A stretch of 64,000 nt of DNA. Source: WLMZ01 sp038227995. Its GTDB lineage: Bacteria > Actinomycetota > Acidimicrobiia > Acidimicrobiales > Ilumatobacteraceae. Below the pieces are notes generated by a model, which had not been told where the DNA came from, did no database searches, and was given only the letters and a program-made list of their open reading frames with translations. Below, in pieces: positions 26,000 through 34,497 of the stretch (position 1 is the first letter of the stretch; every line of letters begins with the position of its first letter). Both the position numbers and the translations under genes were made by a program. Location: NCBI GenBank assembly GCA_038227995.1, contig JBBRPP010000014.1, positions 39,281 through 103,280 of the forward strand. The letters are read 5' to 3'.

Positions 26000-27038
26000 T
26001 CGAAGCCTCCCCGAAGCAACGCTGATCACCGGAGCGGCCGGTTGGCTGGGGCGCGCCCTGGTGCATCACTTCGCCACGACAGCCGGGATGCACCGCCGTC
26101 CGGGCCTGGTGCGTGCCTTCGTTCTCGACGACGCCGAAGCGGCCGCTGTGCGAGCCGTCAGCGACTCGGTCGAGGTGGTCATCGGCTCGGTCGCGTCGTC
26201 GGCCGACGTCGCCCGCGCGTTCGACGGCCTCCCGGCCGACACCGACGTGATCCACACCGCTGGTGTCATCCACCCGGCCAAGACCGCGGACTTCTTCACG
26301 GTCAACACGGACGGCGCGACGAACGTCGCCAACCGTGCACTCGAGTCGGGGATTCGTCGACTGGTCCACGTGTCGTCGAACTCGCCGTTCGGCACCAATC
26401 CGTCGGCCAACGACACGTTCCGCGCGAACGAGCCGTACAACCCGTACCTCGGTTACGGCGAGTCGAAGATGCGCGGCGAGCTGGCTGTGTTCGCGGCGAT
26501 CGGCAAGGGACTCGACGCCGTCATCGTGCGTCCGCCGTGGTTCTACGGACCATTGCAGCCGCCGCGCCAGACGACGTTCTTCCGCCTCGTGCGCCGGGGC
26601 AAGTTCCCCAAGTTCGGTGACGGCAGCCAGCGCCGGTCGATGGTGTACGTCGACAACCTGGTGCATGGCATCGTCCGCGCCGAGCTGACACCCGAGGCGG
26701 CCGGCAAGGGGTACTGGATCGCCGATGCCCAGCCCTACACCGTCAACGAGATCATCGAAACCGTCGGACGTGCCCTGCGCGGCGAGGGCTACGAGGTCAA
26801 GGACGGCTCGATGCACTTGCCCGTGTTCGCGGGCCGGATCGCCGAGCGCGCCGACCGTCTGATCCAGGGCACCGGCCGGTATCAGCAGCAGTTGCACGTC
26901 ATGGGTGAGATGGCGCACAACATCGCGTGCGACATCGGAGCGGCTCGCACTGAACTCGGCTACGACCCGCAGATCAGCTTGTTCGAAGGCATGCAACGCA
27001 GCATCCAATGGTGCCGCGCCGAGGGTCTCGAACTGTGA
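25992..27038 (+). CDS. NAD-dependent epimerase / 3-beta-HSD-like extended SDR (1)
   Basis: A 348-residue extended short-chain dehydrogenase. The nucleotide-binding motif is ITGAAGWLGRALV (residues 13-25), and the active site has a Ser region (HVSSNSPFG) followed by YGESK, the Tyr-x-x-x-Lys pair. The segment DGSQRRSMVYVDNLVHGIVRAEL is typical of epimerase/hydroxysteroid-dehydrogenase-like enzymes. ATG 25992 overlaps the GMC gene by 8 bp; GTG 25980 is an alternative. Substrate could be a sugar nucleotide or sterol/hopanoid-like alcohol; the sequence does not decide. Confidence 0.85.
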   Translation: MADRSLPEATLITGAAGWLGRALVHHFATTAGMHRRPGLVRAFVLDDAEAAAVRAVSDSVEVVIGSVASSADVARAFDGLPADTDVIHTAGVIHPAKTADFFTVNTDGATNVANRALESGIRRLVHVSSNSPFGTNPSANDTFRANEPYNPYLGYGESKMRGELAVFAAIGKGLDAVIVRPPWFYGPLQPPRQTTFFRLVRRGKFPKFGDGSQRRSMVYVDNLVHGIVRAELTPEAAGKGYWIADAQPYTVNEIIETVGRALRGEGYEVKDGSMHLPVFAGRIAERADRLIQGTGRYQQQLHVMGEMAHNIACDIGAARTELGYDPQISLFEGMQRSIQWCRAEGLEL

Positions 27039-28087
27039 CGACCGCACTCGTCACCGGCGGCAGCGGCTACTTCGGCGGCTTGCTCGTCGCTCAACTACGA
27101 GCCGCCGGCCATCAGGTGCGCATCCTCGACGTGAACGCGCCCGAAGCGTCGACCGACGTCGAGTTCCTTCGCGGCGACATCCGTGATGCCGCCACCGTTC
27201 GCGACGCCGTCGATGGCATCGACGTCGTCTACCACAACGTGGCCCAGGTACCACTTGCCAAGGACGAGCATCTGTTGCGCACCGTCAACGTCGACGGAAC
27301 GCGCATCCTGCTCGAGGCATGCGCAGCAGCCCGCACGGCCAAGATCGTGCACACATCGTCGAGCGCTGTGTTCGGCGTCCCCGAATCCAATCCGGTCATG
27401 CCCGACACGGTGCCGGCGCCGCGCGAGGCCTACGGCCTGGCCAAGCTCGCAGCTGAGTGGGCGTGCCTTCGCGCCGTGACCGAGCACGGCCTCGACGTCA
27501 CGATCGTCCGGCCGCGGACGATCCTCGGCCACGGCCGGTTGGGCATCTTCGGCATCCTCTTCGACTGGATTGCCGACGGCGCCGACGTGTTCGTGCTCGG
27601 CGACGGCTCGAATCGTTACCAATTCGTACACGCCGACGATCTCGCTGACGTGTGCATCCGCGCCGGCGCCAGCGCAGGACCGGCGATCTTCAACGTTGGC
27701 ACCGATCGCTTCGGCACGATGCGACAGACCCTCGAAGGCGTGTGTGATCACGCCGGAACAGGATCCGAAGTCCGGTCGCTACCGGCTCGTCCGGCGTCAG
27801 CAGGGATGCGGCTCGCCGCGATGGCGGGCATCGCACCGTTCGCCCCGTATCACTGGATCATGTACAGCAAGTCGATGTGGTTCGACACCCAGCACGTCAC
27901 CGACGCACTCGGCTGGACGCCGCGCTGGTCGAACGCGGAAATGTTCGCTCAGAGCTACGACTGGTTCCTCGACCACCGGCGGTCGATGGCGTCGGCCGAC
28001 GACCACGCCCAATCACACCACAGCCGTCCGGCCAAGCAAGGCGCACTGGCGATCCTCAAGCGGGCGACTCGACTGCTTCCCGGCTGA
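27035..28087 (+). CDS. NAD-dependent epimerase / 3-beta-HSD-like extended SDR (2)
   Basis: A 350-residue extended SDR, paralogous in fold to the preceding one. NAD-binding TGGSGYFGGLLVAQL starts near residue 7; D52-like acidic residue follows in GDIRD; the catalytic site is HTSSSAVFG and then AYGLAKLAAE, with Tyr-x-x-x-Lys conserved. RYQFVHADDLADVC is the usual post-active-site helix. It starts at GTG 27035, inside the previous stop (GTGA). The last 32 bp overlap tail-to-tail with the membrane glycosyltransferase on the other strand. It completes the block aftD - small protein - GMC - SDR - SDR. Confidence 0.85.
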   Translation: MTTALVTGGSGYFGGLLVAQLRAAGHQVRILDVNAPEASTDVEFLRGDIRDAATVRDAVDGIDVVYHNVAQVPLAKDEHLLRTVNVDGTRILLEACAAARTAKIVHTSSSAVFGVPESNPVMPDTVPAPREAYGLAKLAAEWACLRAVTEHGLDVTIVRPRTILGHGRLGIFGILFDWIADGADVFVLGDGSNRYQFVHADDLADVCIRAGASAGPAIFNVGTDRFGTMRQTLEGVCDHAGTGSEVRSLPARPASAGMRLAAMAGIAPFAPYHWIMYSKSMWFDTQHVTDALGWTPRWSNAEMFAQSYDWFLDHRRSMASADDHAQSHHSRPAKQGALAILKRATRLLPG

Positions 28088-29324
28088 CATCTGGTCCCAC
28101 CAGCCGGGCCCCGAGCCGCTGGACGAAGCCGATCTGGGCGATCGCGATCGCGGCGCAGATGACCACGACGGGCTCCATCGAGATTCGCAGTCGATCAGCT
28201 CCGTAGAACACCACCGTCGTGAACGCGACGGTGATGACCGGCACCGCCAGGATCCAACCCAGCGCGCGTCGACGCTTCCAGTAGCCGAACGCGGCCAACG
28301 GCGCCAATAGCCACCACGACGCGATGCCGGCCCAAGCTGCCCAGCTCGCACGTTCCTCGCCGACGTCACCCTTCACCAGATCATGGAGCCGGTACAGGTC
28401 GAGACCGCGCAGGACCCGCGCCGCGATCACCGTCGGCACGCGCCCGGTGTTCGCCCGCATGTACGACAACGCCTCGTGCCGCCACCGCACCGAGCGATCC
28501 GACGTGTCCTCACCCGGCTGGGGGTTGTCCTGCGTGAGGCAGAACAGCGACCATCCTCCGCGGGTCGGGCCGTAGTACGTGTCGGGGCAGTTCGCTCCAC
28601 GCAGGGTTCCACCCTCGTTGGTACTGATCAACACGACCTGATGGAACCGCGTGGCGTTGTAGGCGATCCATGGCGTGATCACGACAAGCGCCGCAACGAC
28701 CAACACGACGGCGCGCTTGGCCCACTCACGCATGAGATGGCTGCGCACGCCGATCAGAGCGAACAGCGGAGCGAACAACAACATCTCGCTGCGGGCCAGC
28801 GCAGCGCAACCGACGATCACCCCGCACCACATCGCGCTGCGCCAATCGAACCGGTCACGATGCCGTATCGCGAACCAGACGGCTGCGACCGCGAACAGCG
28901 CCGAGAGCGACTCGGACATGATCAGGTTGTCGTTCATCCACAGGTTCGGATACACCGCGGCAATCACCGCTGCGATCACCGCTGCCCGACGACCGGCGAT
29001 GCGCCAGACCAGAAGACCGACCAGCGGGATCAACGCGATGCCGAGCAGCGTGTTCGTCGCTCGCTGCCAGAACTCGTGGTGTGGGAGCAGACTCGACGGC
29101 GTCAACACCAGTGAGGTGAGCGGAGCGTGCTCCGCGCCGGGGTGCTGGCCGAGCACATCGCGGAACCAATGGCCATGGGCGTTCTGGTTGGCCTGCGAGC
29201 TGTAGTAGAGCGAATCGTTGAGCAACAGCTTCTGGTTCCACTTCGTGGCGAGCATGATCAGCCGCCACAGCCCGCCGACGATCGTCGCCGCTAAGATGCC
29301 CTGGCGAGCGCGCAGGTCCTTCAC
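28056..29324 (-). CDS. GT39/GT83-like polytopic glycosyltransferase
   Basis: A 422-residue membrane protein with about nine to ten hydrophobic helices. After the first helix, LNDSLYYSSQANQNAHG provides the acidic residue expected in the first external loop of polyprenyl-phosphate-dependent GT-C enzymes. LWMNDNLIMSESLSALFAVAAVW resembles the ArnT/PMT-family second loop. Start ATG 29324 overlaps the stop of the upstream membrane gene (ATGA), so both are one unit read from 31192. Acceptor and sugar are unknown; location in the arabinan region suggests envelope glycan synthesis. Confidence 0.78.
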   Translation of the reverse strand: MKDLRARQGILAATIVGGLWRLIMLATKWNQKLLLNDSLYYSSQANQNAHGHWFRDVLGQHPGAEHAPLTSLVLTPSSLLPHHEFWQRATNTLLGIALIPLVGLLVWRIAGRRAAVIAAVIAAVYPNLWMNDNLIMSESLSALFAVAAVWFAIRHRDRFDWRSAMWCGVIVGCAALARSEMLLFAPLFALIGVRSHLMREWAKRAVVLVVAALVVITPWIAYNATRFHQVVLISTNEGGTLRGANCPDTYYGPTRGGWSLFCLTQDNPQPGEDTSDRSVRWRHEALSYMRANTGRVPTVIAARVLRGLDLYRLHDLVKGDVGEERASWAAWAGIASWWLLAPLAAFGYWKRRRALGWILAVPVITVAFTTVVFYGADRLRISMEPVVVICAAIAIAQIGFVQRLGARLVGPDVSREAVESPA

Positions 29325-31192
29325 AGATCGCCACGCAGGGCGTTGCAGAGCGACGGGCTCGACGGCGGGTCGATGTCGAGTCCCGGTGTGTCCAGCCTCG
29401 TGGTCGGCAACCGATCACCGGGCAAGAACACGACTGCGTCTCCGACCTGACCGGAGAAGTTGTTGGTCACCCGGTCGACGACGATCTCGGCCCTCAGCGT
29501 GGCCGCCTGTGATCTGATCGGTGCTTGCGAGTCGATCGTGCCGTCCGACTCGATCACCTCCAAAACGGTGCCGTTCTCGGTCGTTGCGACCACCAGATCC
29601 CAACCCTGCCCGCCTGTCACTCGCAGGTTGCTTGCGTCCGTCGGTACTCTCACCCGCCCGGTATAGCGCGTCAGGCCCTGTGCCCGCTCGAGCGCCACCC
29701 AATGGCCCTGCTCGGCGATGTAGACGCCCGAGCAACCAGCGCCGAGCGCGACCACGCCATCGCGCGGCACGATGCTGGGCACGCTACCGACCAGGCCCGG
29801 TGACGGCGAGCCGAAGACGGCATCGTCGGTGTCGTACCTCAGCTGGGTGAAGCCTGGCTGCTTCAGCGATTGGGCCCATGTCGCGAGTGCCGCGTTCGAC
29901 CACAGTCCCCATATACCCAGCGCTGCCCCCACACCGGTGAGCACCCGGCGGCTCGACATGGTCGGCACCGCCCAGGTGCCGACGGATGCCGCGAGCACGA
30001 GCGGCGGAAGCATGTCGATCAAGTATCGGCTGGCGAGAAATCCGATCGCGAATGCGGCAACGGCCCCGGCACACAACGAGCCGAACGACAACAGCCACAG
30101 CCACATTCGTCGCCGTACCAGCCACACCAACCCGACGACAGCCAAGATCACGAGCAGCGTTGCCGTTGCGGTCAACGACCCCGTCGGCGTGTTGGATTCC
30201 AACGGGTAGCTGCCGTGCTCGGTCGCGGCGGGTCCGAACCTGACAAAGGGCAACAGCCGCTCGAACCGCACCGTGTCCGGTCGCAGGTACTGAATCATCG
30301 TCGTGCTCAGGAATCGGGTCGAGAAGAAGCTGTCGTGATTGCCGGCGAACCAAGCCGCCCGCTTGGCGTCGGTCAACGACAGCACCTGCTGCGGCCACGG
30401 AACACCGAATGCCGACCCGAACTTCCCGATGTTGATCGCCGCGCTGGCCGCGATCCCCCCGACCGCTCCGGCGGCACCGATGCGCCATTGCTCGACATGT
30501 CGCCGCCACAGGACGACCGCCACGATCGTCAGCATGCCCGCAACCCCGATGCCCACGGTGATCCGCGTCAGCACGACGGCCGCCGTCGCCCCCGCGGCGA
30601 GCACGGCCGTCCGATTGTTCGGCGAATCGAGCAGGTCGAGGATCAGCACCATCGCGACGATCGCCAACGAGCAGGACCACAGCTCGGTCTCGTGATACAC
30701 GCTCGTCCACGCCGCGCCGTACAGCAGGGGCGAGAACGCGACGGCGACAGCGAACATCATCGGCCGACGGCGACCGACCATCGCATCCGCCTGTGCGCCG
30801 GGATGGACGACCAACACCGCGCGCTCGAGCAACCGGCGCGACCAGAACAGTGCGACTGCGAACGCACCGATCATCGAGAGCCGCGTCGTCCGGCCATCGA
30901 AGACGTGGGTGAACAGCGTCAGTGGCATGCGCACGATCGCCAACAACGGTCCGAAGTACAGATATGTCCGGCCATTGACGACGAAGCCTTCGACCGTCGC
31001 GATCTTCGGGTCGACGTACAGATGGCCGTGCCAGAACGCGTGCGCTTGCGCATCGTAGAAGTCGCTGCTGTAGCCGCCGCGGGAGAAGATGTCCCAAGGT
31101 CGCCAATTTGTCACGATCAACAGAAAGACGAGGAGCGACACCACTGCCACGATTCGCCACTCCTGCTGAAAGCGACGGGCGGTGCTGGGCAC
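29321..31192 (-). CDS. large polytopic membrane protein, GT-C-like
   Basis: A 623-residue membrane protein with about ten helices in the first 420 residues and a soluble C-terminal domain of about 180 residues. The first loop reads YSSDFYDAQAHAFWHGHLYVD, with the acidic residues expected of GT-C enzymes, and then YLYFGPLLAIVRMP. Start GTG 31192 is supported by TACACT 6 nt upstream; the frame is open to 31990, but that is antisense to the neighbouring gene. No exact family is recognised; the layout resembles arabinofuranosyl or mannosyl transferases. Its gene leads the two-gene unit with the GT39-like enzyme and is divergent from the gene at 31244. Confidence 0.72.
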   Translation of the reverse strand: MPSTARRFQQEWRIVAVVSLLVFLLIVTNWRPWDIFSRGGYSSDFYDAQAHAFWHGHLYVDPKIATVEGFVVNGRTYLYFGPLLAIVRMPLTLFTHVFDGRTTRLSMIGAFAVALFWSRRLLERAVLVVHPGAQADAMVGRRRPMMFAVAVAFSPLLYGAAWTSVYHETELWSCSLAIVAMVLILDLLDSPNNRTAVLAAGATAAVVLTRITVGIGVAGMLTIVAVVLWRRHVEQWRIGAAGAVGGIAASAAINIGKFGSAFGVPWPQQVLSLTDAKRAAWFAGNHDSFFSTRFLSTTMIQYLRPDTVRFERLLPFVRFGPAATEHGSYPLESNTPTGSLTATATLLVILAVVGLVWLVRRRMWLWLLSFGSLCAGAVAAFAIGFLASRYLIDMLPPLVLAASVGTWAVPTMSSRRVLTGVGAALGIWGLWSNAALATWAQSLKQPGFTQLRYDTDDAVFGSPSPGLVGSVPSIVPRDGVVALGAGCSGVYIAEQGHWVALERAQGLTRYTGRVRVPTDASNLRVTGGQGWDLVVATTENGTVLEVIESDGTIDSQAPIRSQAATLRAEIVVDRVTNNFSGQVGDAVVFLPGDRLPTTRLDTPGLDIDPPSSPSLCNALRGDL

Positions 31193-31198
31193 GCCGGG

Positions 31199-31215
31199 AG
31201 TGTACGCAATACTGT
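31199..31215. promoter_or_regulatory. back-to-back divergent -10 boxes
   Basis: TACACT (minus, 31204-31199) ends 6 nt before GTG 31192, and TACTGT (plus, 31210-31215) ends 5 nt before ATG 31221 of a small ORF. Only five bases separate them, so RNA polymerase could occupy only one at a time. Confidence 0.5.
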
Positions 31216-31220
31216 TCGAA

Positions 31221-31247
31221 ATGTCCGCCACCGCTGATCGCCGATGA
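31221..31247 (+). CDS. putative leaderless 8-codon upstream ORF
   Basis: ATG 31221 opens a frame MSATADRR whose TGA overlaps the ATG of the following 658-residue membrane protein (ATGA at 31244-31247). The ATG sits 5 nt after a TACTGT box, so a leaderless mRNA would begin at or near it. The main gene has no ribosome-binding site of its own, so ribosomes finishing this mini-ORF could reinitiate there. Predicted from layout only; the peptide need have no function. Confidence 0.45.
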   Translation: MSATADRR

Positions 31248-33220
31248 CCCTGATTCGCCGCTGGCGAGCCCTCCTCACCGTTGAAGTCGTGGCCGTGGCG
31301 ATCGCGGTGATCCCGGTCATTGCCGCTGTCGTCCGCGCGATCGTCGAGCACTGGATTCCGGTCGGCGACGACGCACTCGACGAGATCCGCAGCGTCGACG
31401 TGTTCAGCACCTCCCACTTCCCGCTGCTCGGCACGTGGTCGTCTGCGTCGCTCCAGGCGGGGAAGGATCTCAACCACCCAGGTCCGCTGCTGTTCGACCT
31501 GCTGTCCATCCCGGTCCGGCTGTTCGGAGGACCGACCGGCGTCGCGCTCGGGTGCGGCATCATCAACGCGTTGTCGGTCATCGGCATCGCCGTGGTCGCC
31601 CATCGCCTTCGAGGACGTGTGGGACTGCTGGCAGCGACGATGATGTCGGCCGCGCTGGCGTGGACACTCGGCAGCCGAATGCTGGTCGACCCTTGGAACC
31701 CGCACGTGCTCGTGCTGCCCTGCCTGCTGATGCTCATGCTCACATGGGCCGTTGCGGCAGGCGCGGTGTCGTGGTTGCCGCTGCTGTTCTTCGTGGCCAG
31801 CCTGTGCCTGGAAACGCACCTCAGCTATGCGTATCTGGTCCCCGCGCTGTGCCTGATCGCGCTCGCTGGTTGTGCGATCGTCTATCGGCAACGTTGGCGC
31901 GCCGATGCCGCGTGCCGGGCGACCGATACCCCGATCCTGCGGCGGTGGGGTCTGATCGCGATCGGTGTCTTCGTGCTCGCATGGGCTCAACCGTTGTGGG
32001 AGCAGTTCACGAGTTCGGGGCAGGGCAACCTGACCCGACTTGCGACAAGCACGGGTGGCGACGAACCGAAGATCGGCGCGCGACTGGCCGTGCGGCTGCT
32101 GGCCTCGATCGTCGCGATCCCGCCGGGCTGGAGCCGGTCATCCTTCATCAAGGCAGTGCCGTTCACCCAGTACAACGCCGATGGCACCACGATCACGCCG
32201 AAGGGAGTTCCCGGCATTGCCATCAGCACGTTCGCACTCGTGGCCGTTGGCACCGTGCTCGTCGTGTTCGGGTTGGTGGCGTGGCGCAGTCGGCGTCGGC
32301 CCGAATTCGTCGCGGCGGTCGTGACGGCGATCGCATTGGCGGTCGCCGCAGCAACACTCGCCGTCGAGCCCATCGGGGTGCTCGGACTCACCCCGCACCA
32401 GATGCGTTGGTTGTGGTCGATCGGCGCGTTCCTGGGCTTCGTGATCGTGCTCGAACTCTGCTCCCTCATCGGTGGCCATCTCGCTGATGCTCGGCTGCCG
32501 CGTCGCGGTGCTCTCAGCGCGTCGTTCGCCGTGATCGCGATCTTCAGCGCGATCAACATTCCCGGTTATGTCCAGCTGGCTGGACCCAGCGCTGATCAGT
32601 TCGCCCAGGCCAGCGGCCGTCAGCTCGATCGTCAACTCGATCGCGTTCTCCCCCTCGACAGCGTGATGTTCGACGTCACCGGGTTGCGCTTCCTCGACAA
32701 CTACGCGGCCGTCGTGATGGCAGCGTTGCAACGCAACGGCGTCGACTTCTTCGTCACCGATCCCGGGCTGATCCGACAGCTCGGTGAAGCCCGTCGATTC
32801 ACGGGCCAGGCCCACCTGCGAATGTTCCTGCGAGATGAGCACGACGCGTTGGTGTTCCCCGCTGGTGACGAGCGCATCGCGCTGGCGAGCCCGCTGAGCC
32901 GAGAGCAGATCGGCACGCTCACCGACGGCGAGCAGCAGATGGTCGACGTCATCTCGGCTGTCGGGCTCACGCTCACCCCGCAGGGTCGCTCGGCCGTCGA
33001 GAGCGGAACCTACCCGGGGATCACCGTCGCATCGATCGACGACGCGTCCATCGATGCGCAGCAACTCGTCGACACCGGCGCTGTCGCGACCCTGGTCGCC
33101 GCCGGCGCCCTTGTCCTACCCGACGAGGATGCCGATCTGTTCCGGCAGACCAGTGCGTTGCGAGAACAGGTGACACCGTCGACCGTTGGCGTCTTCATCG
33201 CCGCGCTGCCGACCGGCTGA
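31244..33220 (+). CDS. large polytopic GT-C-like membrane protein, paralog of the gene at 35868-37688
   Basis: A 658-residue membrane protein with about ten to eleven helices in residues 10-440 and a soluble C-terminal part of about 200 residues. The first loop has WIPVGDDALDEIRSVDVF and then LNHPGPLLFDLLSIPVRLFGG, and later MLVDPWNPHVLVLP. The same three blocks occur in the 606-residue protein encoded at 35868-37688, so the two are paralogs. Acidic residues in the first external loop fit a GT-C catalytic site. Start ATG 31244 has no ribosome-binding site but overlaps an upstream mini-ORF stop. The stop is 3 bp from the convergent GT2-GtrA gene. Confidence 0.72.
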   Translation: MTLIRRWRALLTVEVVAVAIAVIPVIAAVVRAIVEHWIPVGDDALDEIRSVDVFSTSHFPLLGTWSSASLQAGKDLNHPGPLLFDLLSIPVRLFGGPTGVALGCGIINALSVIGIAVVAHRLRGRVGLLAATMMSAALAWTLGSRMLVDPWNPHVLVLPCLLMLMLTWAVAAGAVSWLPLLFFVASLCLETHLSYAYLVPALCLIALAGCAIVYRQRWRADAACRATDTPILRRWGLIAIGVFVLAWAQPLWEQFTSSGQGNLTRLATSTGGDEPKIGARLAVRLLASIVAIPPGWSRSSFIKAVPFTQYNADGTTITPKGVPGIAISTFALVAVGTVLVVFGLVAWRSRRRPEFVAAVVTAIALAVAAATLAVEPIGVLGLTPHQMRWLWSIGAFLGFVIVLELCSLIGGHLADARLPRRGALSASFAVIAIFSAINIPGYVQLAGPSADQFAQASGRQLDRQLDRVLPLDSVMFDVTGLRFLDNYAAVVMAALQRNGVDFFVTDPGLIRQLGEARRFTGQAHLRMFLRDEHDALVFPAGDERIALASPLSREQIGTLTDGEQQMVDVISAVGLTLTPQGRSAVESGTYPGITVASIDDASIDAQQLVDTGAVATLVAAGALVLPDEDADLFRQTSALREQVTPSTVGVFIAALPTG

Positions 33221-33223
33221 ACG

Positions 33224-34432
33224 CTACGAGCGGGTGACGATCACCGTTGCTCCGGCCTCGGTCGGCGGATCGCGGAACACCCACGAACGCAGCAGCGCGA
33301 AACGGACCACGGCGCTGGCGATCCAGGCGACGACGAGCGTGACCGACTGAGCGATCGCTCCCCCGTCGGCCAACAGTGTCAGCGCCAATGCACCACACGA
33401 CACCGCGACCGTGGTCACGAAGACGACCAGACCGCCCATGACGCGGCGACTCCGGTCACCACGCCCCCGGTGGCCGAACGTGAATCGCCGATTGGCCCAC
33501 GCGTTCGCCAAGGCGGTCGAGGCCAAGGCGATGACGTTGGCGAACTGAGGATGCACCGCATTGCGCAGGAGCAGGAACAACGTCAACGAGATCGCGGTGC
33601 TGACCGCGCCGACCGCACCGAAGCTGACGAGTTGGCGACCCATGTCGTCGCGCAGCGGCGCCCGCCGATGCGCGCCGAGATCGATCCGCCCGCCGCCGCG
33701 CAGGAACGATCGAGCCATCCTCGCGACGCCGCGCAGATCATCCTTTGCAGTGCGTGTGACGTTCACCCGACTGTCCGGGTCGTCGACCCAGTCCACCGGA
33801 ACCTCGTGCACGCGAAGGCCGTTGTGTTCGGCGAGCAGCAAGAGTTCCGTGTCGAAGAACCAGCCGTTGTCCTCGACCTCGGGCAACAGCAGCCGGGCCA
33901 GGTCGGTGCGGATCGCCTTGAAACCGCATTGCGCGTCGCGGAAGTGATTGGCGAACACGACTCGCAAGATCACGTTGTACGTCCGCGACACGATCTCGCG
34001 CCGAGGCCCGCGCGCAACGGTCGCACCGCGCGCCAGGCGTGATCCGATCGCGAGGTCGCTGTGTCCCGTGATGAGCGGCGCAACCAGCGGCAGCAGCGCG
34101 TCGAGCCCGGTCGACAGGTCGACGTCCATGTAAGCGACGACGGTCGCGTCGCTGGCCATCCACGCCTCGCGCAACGCCAGGCCGCGCCCCTTGCGTTCCA
34201 GGTGGATCACCTGCACGTGGTCGTTGTCGTGCGCCAAAGCGTGCGCGATCGAGAGTGTGTCGTCGGTCGAGGCGTTGTCGACGATCGTGACCCGCCACGT
34301 GAATGGGAAATGGGCCGTGAGGTACTCGCTCAGCGTCGCGATGCTGGACGCAAGCACATGGGCCTCGTTGAAGACCGGCACCGTCACATCGACCATCGGT
34401 GGCACCGTTACATCGAACCCCGGCGGCGACAC
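33224..34432 (-). CDS. GT2 glycosyltransferase with C-terminal GtrA domain
   Basis: A 402-residue two-domain protein. The GT2 domain (about residues 14-240) has VTVPVFNEAHVLASSI, IVDNASTDDT and YMDVDLSTG (the DxD site), like polyprenyl-phosphate glucose or mannose synthases. The GtrA-like domain (about 275-395) has four hydrophobic helices, the first being VSFGAVGAVSTAISLTLFLL and the second including NRRFTF. GtrA parts help flip or anchor polyprenyl-phosphate sugars. GTG 34432 is chosen because TAGTTT lies 8 nt upstream; ATG 34396 is the alternative. An in-frame 24-bp duplication lies between these starts. Confidence 0.85.
   Translation of the reverse strand: MSPPGFDVTVPPMVDVTVPVFNEAHVLASSIATLSEYLTAHFPFTWRVTIVDNASTDDTLSIAHALAHDNDHVQVIHLERKGRGLALREAWMASDATVVAYMDVDLSTGLDALLPLVAPLITGHSDLAIGSRLARGATVARGPRREIVSRTYNVILRVVFANHFRDAQCGFKAIRTDLARLLLPEVEDNGWFFDTELLLLAEHNGLRVHEVPVDWVDDPDSRVNVTRTAKDDLRGVARMARSFLRGGGRIDLGAHRRAPLRDDMGRQLVSFGAVGAVSTAISLTLFLLLRNAVHPQFANVIALASTALANAWANRRFTFGHRGRGDRSRRVMGGLVVFVTTVAVSCGALALTLLADGGAIAQSVTLVVAWIASAVVRFALLRSWVFRDPPTEAGATVIVTRS
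34377..34416. repeat. 24-bp-period tandem duplication at GT2 N-terminus
   Basis: The 16 bases at 34377-34392 recur at 34401-34416 with one mismatch, a spacing of 8 codons. In the protein DVTVP occurs twice (DVTVPPMV then DVTVPVFN), extending the first beta strand region. Confidence 0.8.
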
Positions 34433-34439
34433 GAACACG

Positions 34440-34446
34440 TAAACTA
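34440..34446. promoter_or_regulatory. overlapping divergent -10 boxes
   Basis: TAGTTT on the minus strand (34446-34441) ends 8 nt before GTG 34432. TAAACT on the plus strand (34440-34445) could serve the membrane gene at 34498, with a leader of about 45 nt. Both use the same bases, so this is a candidate bidirectional promoter. Confidence 0.42.
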
Positions 34447-34497
34447 CCAGCCGCATCGCGGAGCACGAAGCCCCGCCCACGTCCGGAATCGAGCCGA

